In this document: positions 54,623-63,078 of the stretch, one piece after another
How positions within the stretch are numbered: position 1 is the first letter of the stretch
How the letters are laid out: each line of letters opens with the position of its first letter
Source of the DNA: Desulfobacterales bacterium
GTDB lineage: Bacteria > Desulfobacterota > Desulfobacteria > Desulfobacterales > JAEINQ01
Assembly (NCBI GenBank): GCA_016342285.1
Contig: JAEINQ010000017.1
Coordinates: 1-64,000, forward strand
DNA length: 64,000 bases
Direction of reading: 5' to 3'
Notes under the pieces: generated by a model
The model's input: only the letters and a program-made list of their open reading frames with translations
Told to the model about the DNA's origin: nothing
The model's database searches: none
Program-made: the position numbers and the translations under genes

Positions 54623-54701
54623 CTTGTGGGGATTCGAAACGCCGTATCGTTTCAATCCCGTGAACAGTTACCTATTTCCAGATCGCCATATCCCTGTTGG
54701 G

Positions 54702-54737
54702 GGGTCAAGGGGTCGAGGGGTTGAGGGGTCAAGGGAC
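54702..54737. repeat. 8-bp tandem repeat (GGGTCAAG type)
   Basis: Four to five units of GGGTCAAG, GGGTCGAG, GGGTTGAG, GGGTCAAG in an intergenic region. The rest of 54623-54883 holds no gene that I can support. Confidence 0.6.
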
Positions 54738-54883
54738 CACGGGTTCCAGTGGAGATCCACCCGTCGGTCAGGAGGCCTCCATAGAAACACAATAAATATC
54801 GAACGTCGAACCGACGCAGAACATCCTTCGATGTGCGACGTTGGGTGTTGGATGTTCTTAAAAAACGGTTTCAGACAGTCAAA

Positions 54884-54920
54884 AAAACCGGTTCCGAATC
54901 TGTTCGGAACCGGCCTTTTT
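54884..54920 (-). terminator. Bidirectional terminator downstream of mrcA
   Basis: CCGGTTCCGAA (54888-54898) pairs with TTCGGAACCGG (54903-54913), flanked by seven A on the left and CCTTTTTT on the right. It terminates the minus-strand penicillin-binding protein gene that ends at 54925. Confidence 0.85.
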
Positions 54921-54924
54921 TGAC

Positions 54925-57330
54925 TTACATGTCCAGCTTGAAAAACGCTTCGGTTTCGGTCACCATGTCGGACCGCTTGGTATATTCGGTGGGAACCGTC
55001 CCCTCTTTGAAACACTCGAAAATGGTTTTCTTGGATTGGGCAATGGGAAGCAGCCCGGTTTCGGCATCGATTTTCGAGAAAACCACCCCTTCGGGAACCT
55101 GAAAGGCCCGCACCGGCTTGTCCGCCAGGACCCGTTTCATGAAACCGAGCCAAATGGGGCTTGCCGCCCGCGAACCGGTTTCCCCCTTGCCCAGAGGGGC
55201 CTCTTCGTCAAAACCGACCCATGTTCCGGTAATGTACCGCGGTGTGTAGCCGACAAACCAGGCGTCGAAGAGGTTGTTGGTGGTGCCGGTCTTGCCCGCC
55301 GCCGGCCGCTTCAGGGCGAGAATCCGTCTACCCGTGCCGTGCTTGACCACCCCTTCCAGCAGGTTGGTCATGATATAGGCCGTGTCCTTTTCGATCACCT
55401 TTTGCCGCTGCAGGCTCGCCTCTTCGAGAAGCTTACCGTCACGAGCAAGGATCTTCGTGACAAAAACCGGTTCAATGAGATACCCCATATTGTCGAAGAC
55501 CGAATAGGCCTTGACGATTTCCAGCAGCGAAATCCCCGAAGAACCCAAGGCAATGGACAGATCCCGGCTCAGGTCCGAGGTGATGCCCAGCTTTCGGGCG
55601 TAGTCGATGACATAGTCAATTCCCAGATCCCTTAAAATCTTGATGGTTACCACGTTGCGGGACTTGGCCAGGGCCGTTCGAAACAGCGTGGGGCCATAAA
55701 ACTTTTCGCCGTAGTTTCTCGGCTTCCAGATCATGTCCTCTGCCTGGTCGTGAAAGACAATGGGCGAATCGATAATTACCGAAGCCGGCGTGTACCCCTT
55801 GTCCAGGGCCGCGGCAAAAATAACGGGCTTGAAGGCCGACCCGGGCTGGCGCCGCGATTGAATGGCCCGGTTGAACTGGCTTTCCATGAAATCCCGACCA
55901 CCGATCATGACCTTGACCTGGCCGGTCTCAGCCTCGGTGCACAACAAGGCCGACTGGGCCTTGGGGGTTTGCTCCAGGGCCAGCTTCCACACGCCGGTCT
56001 TTTCGTCTATCGCCAGGGTCCGCACCCATATCACATCGCCGCTTTTGAGCACCTGTCCGGGGTGCCGGACCCGTGCCGCAAAATAGGCAATGTCCGGGTT
56101 CGGTTTTCGAGCCCAGCGCATCTCCGTCAGGCCGAGAGAACCCATGGCTTTTCCGATCCGGACGGAAACCGTGTCGGCAATGTCGTCCACAGCCATGACC
56201 ACACCTTGCACCGTCATGTCCGGTGTCAGCGGTTGGGATCCGCGGTCGGTCTCGATGTCGCCGAGGAACCCTTCGATTTTTTCCTGGGCCAGATGCTGGA
56301 GCGGTCCGCGGTATCCCTGGCGCTTGTCCAGGTCCATCAGGCCCTTATTGATCTCGTCCCGCGCCACTTTCTGCATTTCGATGTTGACGGCGGTGTGGAC
56401 CTGAAGGCCTTCGCGGTACAGGACGTCAGGACCGTATTTTTTCTCGACGTAGCGTCGGACATGCTCGGCATAGATCGGCACCTTTTCAATATACCAGTTT
56501 CGCCGCGGCTTGATGTCCAGCTTGGTATTGATGGCCTCGGTGGCCTGCAGGTTGGTGATGTAGCCTTCAGCCACCATGCGGTTGAGCACGTAAATCTGTC
56601 TCTGCCTGGCCCGCTCGGGAAACCGGAACGGCGAATAGCGACTGGGGGCCTGGGGCAGGCCGGCCAGAATGGCACACTCGGCCAGATTCAGATCCTTGAC
56701 CGGCTTGCCAAAATAGTTTTCGGCGGCCGCTTCAACGCCGTATGCCCCGTGGCCCAGGTAGATCTGGTTCAGATAGAGAAAGAGGATTTCTTCCTTGGAA
56801 AAAACCTTATCGATGCGGTAGGCCAGAATGGCCTCCCGGATCTTTCGTGTGTAGCTGCGTTCCGGCGTCAGCAGAAAGGATTTGGTCACCTGCTGGGTGA
56901 TGGTGCTGCCCCCCTGAACGATGGTGCCTGCTTCTATATTTTTGAAAAAGGCGCGAACAATGCTGATCAGGTCCACCCCCTGGTGTTTGTAAAACCGGGA
57001 ATCTTCGGCGGCGATGAACGCCTCCACCAGCATGGGCGACATTTTAGACAACGGCATGATAATGCGGCGTTCCTTATAGAATTCGCCGATCTTGCGGCCG
57101 TCGTCGGAATAGACGGTGGTGATGATGGGCGGACGGTAGTCGGCCAGGGTCGAAATGCGGGGAAGGTCCTCGCTGAGGTAGTAAAACACGCCGACGACGG
57201 TGCCTCCCCCGGCTACAGCGGTCAGCAGGCAGGTCCAGAAGAACCATCGGGCGAGCCGGCGCAGCAGGCCCGGCTGCTCCGGGTTAACCCGTTTTTCGAG
57301 GATTTTGGCCTTGTCGTTGGGTTTGACCAT
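54925..57330 (-). CDS. mrcA: Penicillin-binding protein 1A
   Basis: Bifunctional peptidoglycan synthase anchored in the inner membrane, 801 residues from ATG 57330. An N-terminal helix lies at about 28-52. The transglycosylase domain has the catalytic Glu (E109) in AAEDSRFYKHQGVD and the conserved GGSTITQQ. An OB-like insert follows. The transpeptidase has S498 in RQPGSAFKP, the KSRN motif and KTGTTN. A start at 57354 is also possible. It is a single-gene unit divergent from hisI. Confidence 0.94.
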   Translation of the reverse strand: MVKPNDKAKILEKRVNPEQPGLLRRLARWFFWTCLLTAVAGGGTVVGVFYYLSEDLPRISTLADYRPPIITTVYSDDGRKIGEFYKERRIIMPLSKMSPMLVEAFIAAEDSRFYKHQGVDLISIVRAFFKNIEAGTIVQGGSTITQQVTKSFLLTPERSYTRKIREAILAYRIDKVFSKEEILFLYLNQIYLGHGAYGVEAAAENYFGKPVKDLNLAECAILAGLPQAPSRYSPFRFPERARQRQIYVLNRMVAEGYITNLQATEAINTKLDIKPRRNWYIEKVPIYAEHVRRYVEKKYGPDVLYREGLQVHTAVNIEMQKVARDEINKGLMDLDKRQGYRGPLQHLAQEKIEGFLGDIETDRGSQPLTPDMTVQGVVMAVDDIADTVSVRIGKAMGSLGLTEMRWARKPNPDIAYFAARVRHPGQVLKSGDVIWVRTLAIDEKTGVWKLALEQTPKAQSALLCTEAETGQVKVMIGGRDFMESQFNRAIQSRRQPGSAFKPVIFAAALDKGYTPASVIIDSPIVFHDQAEDMIWKPRNYGEKFYGPTLFRTALAKSRNVVTIKILRDLGIDYVIDYARKLGITSDLSRDLSIALGSSGISLLEIVKAYSVFDNMGYLIEPVFVTKILARDGKLLEEASLQRQKVIEKDTAYIMTNLLEGVVKHGTGRRILALKRPAAGKTGTTNNLFDAWFVGYTPRYITGTWVGFDEEAPLGKGETGSRAASPIWLGFMKRVLADKPVRAFQVPEGVVFSKIDAETGLLPIAQSKKTIFECFKEGTVPTEYTKRSDMVTETEAFFKLDM

Positions 57331-57554
57331 ATCATACCGTCTTCCTGGGTTCACTTGCGGTTCGGTTCCACAAACAGAAATTCATTCAAAGACGCATCTT
57401 TATATGCGAATGCCTGAAAAGATTCAAGCCTCAAGCCCCAGGGGAGAAAAAAGGTTTGACTTTCGGCAGGGTTGTGGGTATCCGATACGTTTTTAATTAG
57501 AAAATACGAGGGGCTGTCCGTTTGTGGGCAACACCCAGCAACGAGGTCTGCGAT

Positions 57555-57932
57555 ATGGTGTCACTCGACTTTAAAAAAACCGGCGGTCTGATTCCGGCCA
57601 TTGTCCAGGATGCGTCAACCAACGAAGTCCTGATGCTGGCCTACATGAACCCGGAAGCCTGGGCAGCCACGCTGAAAACGGGAAAAGCGACCTTCTACAG
57701 CCGCAGCCGTAACGCGCTCTGGGTCAAGGGTGAAACCTCGGGGCACATTCAGCAGGTACGCGAAATCCGCGTCGACTGCGATGCCGATACGGTGCTGCTG
57801 AAGGTGGTCCAGGTCGGCGGCGCCGCCTGTCACACCGGGCATCGAAGTTGTTTTTACACAAAAATCGAGGACGGTGTCGCTACGGTGACGGATGCACCGG
57901 TATTTGACCCCAGGGAGGTATATCGAAAGTGA
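57555..57932 (+). CDS. hisI: Phosphoribosyl-AMP cyclohydrolase
   Basis: Third step of histidine synthesis, 125 residues, stand-alone HisI without a HisE domain. Conserved blocks: [30 protein letters not shown], the metal-binding DCDADTVLL and [11 protein letters not shown]. The ATG at 57555 is chosen by homology. It overlaps hisG by 4 bp. Confidence 0.95.
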   Translation: MVSLDFKKTGGLIPAIVQDASTNEVLMLAYMNPEAWAATLKTGKATFYSRSRNALWVKGETSGHIQQVREIRVDCDADTVLLKVVQVGGAACHTGHRSCFYTKIEDGVATVTDAPVFDPREVYRK

Positions 57933-58804
57933 GCACCCCATTGAACCTCGGCATCCCCAAGGGGAGCCTTCAGGCGGCGACCATCGCCCTGTTCAAACGC
58001 TCGGGCTGGACCATCAACGTCAACGGTCGGAGCTATTTTCCTGAAATTGACGATGACGCCATTCAGTGCGCCATCTGCCGCGCCCAGGAAATGTCGCGGT
58101 ACGTGGAAAACGGTACGCTTGATGCCGGGCTGACCGGAAAGGACTGGATCGCGGAGAACGTCTCCGATGTCCGTGTGGTGGCCGATCTGGTCTATTCCAA
58201 GGTCAGTTCCCGACCGGCCCGATGGGTTCTGGCGGTGCCCTACGATTCACCGGTTCGGACCCTCGAAGACCTTCGTGGGAAAAAAATCGCCACCGAGCTC
58301 GTGGCGTTTTCCCGTCGCTATTTTGAGGAGCGCGGCATTGACGTAACCATCGAGTTTTCCTGGGGTGCCACCGAAGCCAAGGTGGTCAGCGGCCTGGCCG
58401 ATGCCATCGTCGAGGTCACCGAAACCGAGAGTACCATTCGGGCCCACGGCCTTCGCATCATTCATGAGTTGATGCAGACCAACACCCAGCTCATTGCCAA
58501 CCACGAAGCGTGGCGCGATCCGGTCAAACGGAAGAAAATCGAACAGATCGCCCTGCTGCTCAGTGGCGCCCTAAAGGGAGAAAAACTGGTCGGCCTGAAA
58601 ATGAATGTTTCGGGCACTGACCTGGAGAAGGTGGTGGCTCTGCTGCCGAGCCTCAATGCCCCCACGGTGGCGCCCCTTTACCAGTCCGAGTGGTTTTCAG
58701 TGGAAACCGTTATCGGTTCGGACGTGGTGCGGGAACTAATGCCGGTCCTGTTGGCCAATGGGGCCGAGGGGATCATTGAATACCCCCTGAACAAAGTGGT
58801 ATAA
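57929..58804 (+). CDS. hisG: ATP phosphoribosyltransferase, long form
   Basis: First and feedback-controlled enzyme of histidine synthesis. GTG start at 57929 overlapping the hisI stop. The 291 residues correspond to the long form with a C-terminal ACT-like regulatory domain, so no HisZ partner is needed. Motifs include [26 protein letters not shown] and the PRPP-binding region [18 protein letters not shown]. The combination hisI-hisG away from other his genes is seen in many Desulfobacterota. Confidence 0.95.
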   Translation: MSTPLNLGIPKGSLQAATIALFKRSGWTINVNGRSYFPEIDDDAIQCAICRAQEMSRYVENGTLDAGLTGKDWIAENVSDVRVVADLVYSKVSSRPARWVLAVPYDSPVRTLEDLRGKKIATELVAFSRRYFEERGIDVTIEFSWGATEAKVVSGLADAIVEVTETESTIRAHGLRIIHELMQTNTQLIANHEAWRDPVKRKKIEQIALLLSGALKGEKLVGLKMNVSGTDLEKVVALLPSLNAPTVAPLYQSEWFSVETVIGSDVVRELMPVLLANGAEGIIEYPLNKVV

Positions 58805-58818
58805 AAGGTAATTTTCCC

Positions 58819-59961
58819 ATGAGCACCAAGCGTCTCGAAGCGATCACGTCGTTTATCGTCATGGATGTGCTGGAAAAAGCCCATGAGATGGAGCGCCAGG
58901 GGATTGACGTGATCCACCTGGAGGTGGGGGAGCCTGACTTTGACACGCCCGACTGTGTCAAGGAAGCGGCCTGCCGTGCCCTTGCGGCCGGCGAGACCCA
59001 CTACACCCACTCCCTGGGGCTCATCGAACTCCGGGAAGCCATCTGCCAATACTATTTTGACACCTACACCGTGAACATCGACCCGGACCAGATCGTGGTC
59101 TCCTCGGGAACCAGCCCCGCCATTTTCATGACCTTCGCCGCCTTGCTTGAACGCGGTGAAGAGGTGATCATCTCCGACCCCCACTACGCCTGCTATCCCA
59201 ACTTCATCCGTTTCCTGGACGGGGTACCGGTGACCGTGCCGATTTACGAGGCAGACGGGTTTCAGTTCCACCCCGAGGCCATTGCCGAAAAAATCACCGA
59301 TCAAACCCGGGCCATCTTCATCAACTCGCCGTCAAACCCCACGGGCAATCTGCTTTCGGCCGATCGCATGGCTGCCATCGCCGAGTTGCCGCCCCACATC
59401 GTTTCCGACGAAATCTATCACGGGCTGGTATATGAGGGCAAAGAACACTCCATCCTCGAATTCACCGACCGGGCCTTCGTGCTCAACGGGTTTTCCAAAC
59501 TCTTTGCCATGACCGGGCTTCGACTGGGGTACCTCATCGCACCGAAATCCTTTATCCGGCCCATTCAGAAGCTGAACCAGAACTTTTTTATCTCGGCCAA
59601 TGCCATGGTTCAACGCGCCGGCGTGGCAGCCCTCACGTCGGCCGGCGAGGACACGCGCCGCATGCGTCGCATTTACAACCAGCGGCGGCGGTACATGATC
59701 GACCGGGTCAAAGCCATGGGCCTGGGGATTACCGTGGAGCCGACCGGTGCCTTTTACGTTTTCGCCAATGCCCGTCACATCTCCATGGATTCGTATGCCC
59801 TGGCCTTTGACATTCTGGAAAAGGCCCGGGTCGGTGTCACGCCGGGGATCGATTTCGGACAAGGCGGGGAAGGCTACCTGAGATTCTCCTATGCCAACTC
59901 CATGGAAAACATTGCCACGGGCATGGACCGCCTGGAGGCGTATCTGAAAGCGAGGGCGTAA
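58819..59961 (+). CDS. Class I/II PLP-dependent aminotransferase
   Basis: Aminotransferase of 380 residues, fold type I. Substrate/PLP motifs: EVGEPDFDTPD, FINSPSNPTGN (Asn contacting PLP), SDEIYHGLVY, and the PLP Lys in NGFSKLFAMTGLRLGY. It resembles aspartate/alanine-type enzymes more than HisC, although it follows hisG by 14 bp. It may supply the histidinol-phosphate transamination or act on aspartate; this cannot be settled here. Confidence 0.88.
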   Translation: MSTKRLEAITSFIVMDVLEKAHEMERQGIDVIHLEVGEPDFDTPDCVKEAACRALAAGETHYTHSLGLIELREAICQYYFDTYTVNIDPDQIVVSSGTSPAIFMTFAALLERGEEVIISDPHYACYPNFIRFLDGVPVTVPIYEADGFQFHPEAIAEKITDQTRAIFINSPSNPTGNLLSADRMAAIAELPPHIVSDEIYHGLVYEGKEHSILEFTDRAFVLNGFSKLFAMTGLRLGYLIAPKSFIRPIQKLNQNFFISANAMVQRAGVAALTSAGEDTRRMRRIYNQRRRYMIDRVKAMGLGITVEPTGAFYVFANARHISMDSYALAFDILEKARVGVTPGIDFGQGGEGYLRFSYANSMENIATGMDRLEAYLKARA

Positions 59962-60018
59962 TCAGCGCCGGCGTTCGTGCCGGGTCACGGTTGCCCCCCG
60001 CCCCGAGCTTGATGCGTT

Positions 60019-60132
60019 TGTAAAAACGATTTGAAATCACAAAGGCACAACGCGCACAAAGAGGAAATTCGCATCAATTAATACGTTAACTTTGTGCCCT
60101 TTGTGCCTTTGTGGTAAACTAATATTTTTACA
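60019..60132. repeat. 114-bp palindromic element (MITE-like)
   Basis: Inverted ends TGTAAAAA (60019-) and TTTTTACA (-60132). Inner arms CACAAAGGCACAACGCGCAC and GTGCCCTTTGTGCCTTTGTG pair with few mismatches. It shares ACGTTAACTTTGTGCC with the element at 46563-46677. It lies just before engB. Confidence 0.75.
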
Positions 60133-60146
60133 TAGGCATCGATCTT

Positions 60147-60755
60147 ATGATCATCAAATCCGCCGATTTTATCACCAGCGCCGTCAATCTGGACCAGTAT
60201 CCGCCGCCGGAACTTCCGGAAATCGCCTTTTCCGGCCGTTCCAATGTGGGCAAGTCATCGCTGATCAACACCCTGGTCAACCGTCGGCACCTGGTCAAGA
60301 CCAGTTCCACGCCGGGGCGGACCCAACTGGTCAATTTCTTCCGAATCAATGATGCCCTCTCCCTGGTGGACCTGCCTGGATACGGCTATGCCCGGGTCCC
60401 CGAATCGGTCCGGCGCACCTGGGGGCCCATGATCGAGACCTATCTGGTTCACCGGTCCAGTCTTCGGGCCGTGGTGTTGATCCTGGACATTCGGCGGACC
60501 CCGGGCGCGGAGGAGTTCCGTTTCATCGACTGGCTTGCCTTGCACCAGCGCCCGGTGATCCTGGTGCTGACCAAGGCCGACAAGTTCTCCAAAAGCAAGC
60601 AGACCCTGCGCCAGCGGGAAATTATCAGCGCCCTGGGCAACAGGGGGAGCGACCCCATCCTTTTTTCTTCCAAGACCCGTCTGGGAAAAGAGGCCATCTG
60701 GTCGGCCATCGAAGGCCTGACCGCCGGCAGCGAAAAGGAGGATCCGAACCCATGA
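60147..60755 (+). CDS. engB: Ribosome biogenesis GTPase EngB (YsxC)
   Basis: GTPase of 202 residues for large-subunit assembly. G1 GRSNVGKSSLIN, G2 TPGRTQ, G3 DLPGYGYA, G4 LTKADK and G5 SSKT are visible. It overlaps era by 4 bp, giving a pair of ribosome-assembly GTPases. Confidence 0.95.
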   Translation: MIIKSADFITSAVNLDQYPPPELPEIAFSGRSNVGKSSLINTLVNRRHLVKTSSTPGRTQLVNFFRINDALSLVDLPGYGYARVPESVRRTWGPMIETYLVHRSSLRAVVLILDIRRTPGAEEFRFIDWLALHQRPVILVLTKADKFSKSKQTLRQREIISALGNRGSDPILFSSKTRLGKEAIWSAIEGLTAGSEKEDPNP

Positions 60756-61663
60756 ACGACGCCCCCCCATCAACTTCTGCCGGATTTCGCTCTGGGTTTG
60801 CCGCCATTGTCGGGGCTCCCAACGCCGGAAAATCGACCTTGCTCAACCGTCTGCTGGGCCAAAAGATCGCCATTACCTCCCAAAAACCCCAGACCACCCG
60901 CAACCGGATTCTCGGGGTGTTGCACCGCCCCGAGGCCCAGATCGTCTTTCTGGACACCCCGGGGGTCCATGTGGCCCGGGGAGAGCTCAATACCCGGATT
61001 GTCGAGGTTGCCCTGACGACCCTCGCCGAGGTGGACATCGTGCTGGTGCTGGTGGACCTGGAACGGCCGGACCCGAAGAGCGAAGCCCTGCTCATTGATC
61101 GCCTGAAAGCCGTCAAGCGTCCGAGCCTTGTGGTCCTGAACAAGATTGACCGGGTGCGTAAGCCTGCCATTTTAGAGGCCGCGGCTCGCTGGGCCGCGAC
61201 CGATGTCTTTAAAGAGGTGGTGCCCATCTGTGCCAAGAGCGGTGCCCAGGTGGACGTGCTGGTTGCGGCCATGGCCCAGTATCTGCCGGTCGGGCCGCCC
61301 CTTTACCCCGAAGAGAGCCTCACCGACCTGTCCGAGCGGTTCATCGCAGCGGAGATGATCCGCGAAAAAGTCTTTCGGCTCACCGGCGAGGAAATCCCTT
61401 ATGCCACGGCGGTCACCGTGGAGCAGTTTTCCGAAAAACCGGACGGCTCCCTGGTGACCATTCATGCCAGCATTCACGTGGAGCGCGACTCCCAAAAAGG
61501 GATCATCATCGGCCGGCAGGGGAGCAAGCTCAAACGCATCGGTTCCGATGCCCGCCTGGAAATTGAGCGGATGCTCGGCAAAAAGGTTTTTTTGAAGCTT
61601 TTTGTCCGGGTCCAGAAGAACTGGAGCCAGGACACCAAGACGCTTCAGCGCTTCGGCTACTGA
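60752..61663 (+). CDS. era: GTPase Era
   Basis: GTPase that binds 16S rRNA during small-subunit maturation (303 residues). G1 GAPNAGKSTLLNRLLGQKIA, SQKPQTTR, DTPGVH and NKIDRV are in the G domain. The C-terminal KH domain shows RDSQKGIIIGRQGSKLKRIG. It ends with a twin hairpin. Confidence 0.96.
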   Translation: MNDAPPSTSAGFRSGFAAIVGAPNAGKSTLLNRLLGQKIAITSQKPQTTRNRILGVLHRPEAQIVFLDTPGVHVARGELNTRIVEVALTTLAEVDIVLVLVDLERPDPKSEALLIDRLKAVKRPSLVVLNKIDRVRKPAILEAAARWAATDVFKEVVPICAKSGAQVDVLVAAMAQYLPVGPPLYPEESLTDLSERFIAAEMIREKVFRLTGEEIPYATAVTVEQFSEKPDGSLVTIHASIHVERDSQKGIIIGRQGSKLKRIGSDARLEIERMLGKKVFLKLFVRVQKNWSQDTKTLQRFGY

Positions 61664-61665
61664 AA

Positions 61666-61712
61666 ATGAATTTGTCCGGGCAAATTCATAAAGCGCGGCT
61701 TTGCCGCTTTTT
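61666..61712 (+). terminator. Twin-hairpin terminator after era
   Basis: ATGAATTTG (61666-61674) pairs with CAAATTCAT (61681-61689). A second stem GCGGC (61695-61699) with GCCGC (61703-61707) is followed by TTTTT, so this copy of the twin-hairpin family looks like a working terminator. Confidence 0.75.
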
Positions 61713-61790
61713 CAGCGGAACGTCGATGGAAACGATGATCGCCAACGGTATTGTTGGCAACAAAGCTGTTGGCAGGCGAGACCGGTCGCG

Positions 61791-62603
61791 ATGATCCTTT
61801 CATACCATCCCTGCATCGAAGCGGACCGGAACCTGCTCTGCGCCGGGCGGGAGCCCGATGAAACCGATGCAGGGGCAATATCCGCGGCCGATGCGGTGAT
61901 CCTGAATCAGGGCTGTTACGAAGCCCTGTATCAAATGGCCCGAAAGCGCGGCAAACGGGTTTTTCCCAACTACGACGCCCGGTTCGATTATCCGGGCAAG
62001 ATCGGGCAGACACGCCTCTTTCGACAACATGGCGCACCCCATCCGCGAACCGAGACCTATGAAAATCTCGACGCCTACGGTGCCCGTGATCTCAGGGAAT
62101 GCACTTTTCCCGCTGTTTTTAAATTCGACTGGGGCGGCGAAGGAGAGACGGTTTTTCTTGTAAAAAACCGGGAGGCCTTGGATCAGTGCCTGAACCGGGC
62201 AAAAGATTTTGAGCGGACCGGCCAAAAGGGGTTTTTGATCCAGGAATACGTGCCTCACGCCTGCCGATCCCTTCGCGTGGTGGTGGTCCACCGGCACCTG
62301 ACGGCCTACTGGCGGGTTCAAGCCGACAACACCCGGTTCGGAACATCGGTGGCCGCCGGGGCAGGCATCGACAGCGGTTCCGACCCGGAGCTTCAAGCGC
62401 TGGCCATGGCCCGGGTGCAGGCGCTTTGTAAAAAAACCGGCATCAATCTGGCCGGATTCGATCTGCTGGTACCCGAACCGCCCCGGCCCCCGGAGCCGCT
62501 TTTCCTGGAAGTGAACTATTTTTTCGGCCGACGGGGTCTCGGTGGCGCCGATGCGTATTACGCCTTGCTGGGGCGGGAAGTGCGGAACTGGATTTCGGAG
62601 TAA
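61791..62603 (+). CDS. ATP-grasp domain protein
   Basis: Protein of 270 residues, ATG 61791 (MILSYHPCIEADRNLLCAGR). ATP-grasp features: FPAVFKFDWGGEGETVFLV (nucleotide-binding lysine/Gly loop), FLIQEYVPH and the metal-binding PLFLEVNYFFGRRGLGG. It probably ligates a carboxylate to an amine or thiol; substrates unknown. It lies between era and an HNH gene. Confidence 0.8.
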   Translation: MILSYHPCIEADRNLLCAGREPDETDAGAISAADAVILNQGCYEALYQMARKRGKRVFPNYDARFDYPGKIGQTRLFRQHGAPHPRTETYENLDAYGARDLRECTFPAVFKFDWGGEGETVFLVKNREALDQCLNRAKDFERTGQKGFLIQEYVPHACRSLRVVVVHRHLTAYWRVQADNTRFGTSVAAGAGIDSGSDPELQALAMARVQALCKKTGINLAGFDLLVPEPPRPPEPLFLEVNYFFGRRGLGGADAYYALLGREVRNWISE

Positions 62604-62632
62604 AACGCAAGCGCTCTAGGAATAATTCGTCC

Positions 62633-62968
62633 ATGGCCAAAAGAAAAAAGCGGCCCGACCCCTTCGCCTTCCACCAGGCGTCCGAGGATCTCGGTCGGGA
62701 AAAGCGGAAAGCGCGGGACCTGCGTAACACCCAATGGTGGAAGCGCCAATGCGACCGGGGGCGGTGCCATTACTGCGGTCGGCCCACGCCGCCCGGAGAG
62801 CTCACCATGGACCATATCGTTCCCCTGGCCCGAGGCGGGCTCAGTACGCGGGGAAACGTGGTTCCCTGCTGCAAGGATTGCAACACCAACAAAAAACAGT
62901 TGCTGCCCATGGAATGGGAGCGCTATCTCACCGGTTTTAAACAGGAGGACGGGCCGGCCGGCGAATAG
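62633..62968 (+). CDS. HNH endonuclease
   Basis: Protein of 111 residues with a complete HNH fold: zinc Cys in RCHYCGR, catalytic His in TMDHIVPLARGG, Asn in TRGNVVPCC, and the second Cys pair in CCKDCNTNK. The N-terminus is basic and polar. It may act in DNA repair or mobile-element restriction. The start follows AGGAATAATTCGTCC. Confidence 0.9.
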   Translation: MAKRKKRPDPFAFHQASEDLGREKRKARDLRNTQWWKRQCDRGRCHYCGRPTPPGELTMDHIVPLARGGLSTRGNVVPCCKDCNTNKKQLLPMEWERYLTGFKQEDGPAGE

Positions 62969-62993
62969 ACCGGTACGCGCGGCGCTATTGCGG

Positions 62994-63025
62994 TTGACAG
63001 GAAACCCCCATCTCTTATAGGGGTT
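62994..63025 (+). promoter_or_regulatory. Promoter of the BMP-family gene with overlapping palindrome
   Basis: TTGACA (62994-62999), 16-base spacer, TATAGG (63016-63021). The inverted pair AACCCC (63003-63008) and GGGGTT (63020-63025) overlaps the spacer and -10, so it may be an operator, or the weak end hairpin of the HNH gene. Confidence 0.5.
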
Positions 63026-63078
63026 CATTTCTTCAGCGGTGAAATACGATTTTTTCACATTCATATCAGGAGGAAAAG

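Noticed and set aside
55750-57417. Long plus-strand open frame (555 codons) opposite mrcA
   Set aside because: It is the antisense of a clear penicillin-binding protein gene and shows no domain; GC-rich codon bias leaves the opposite strand open.
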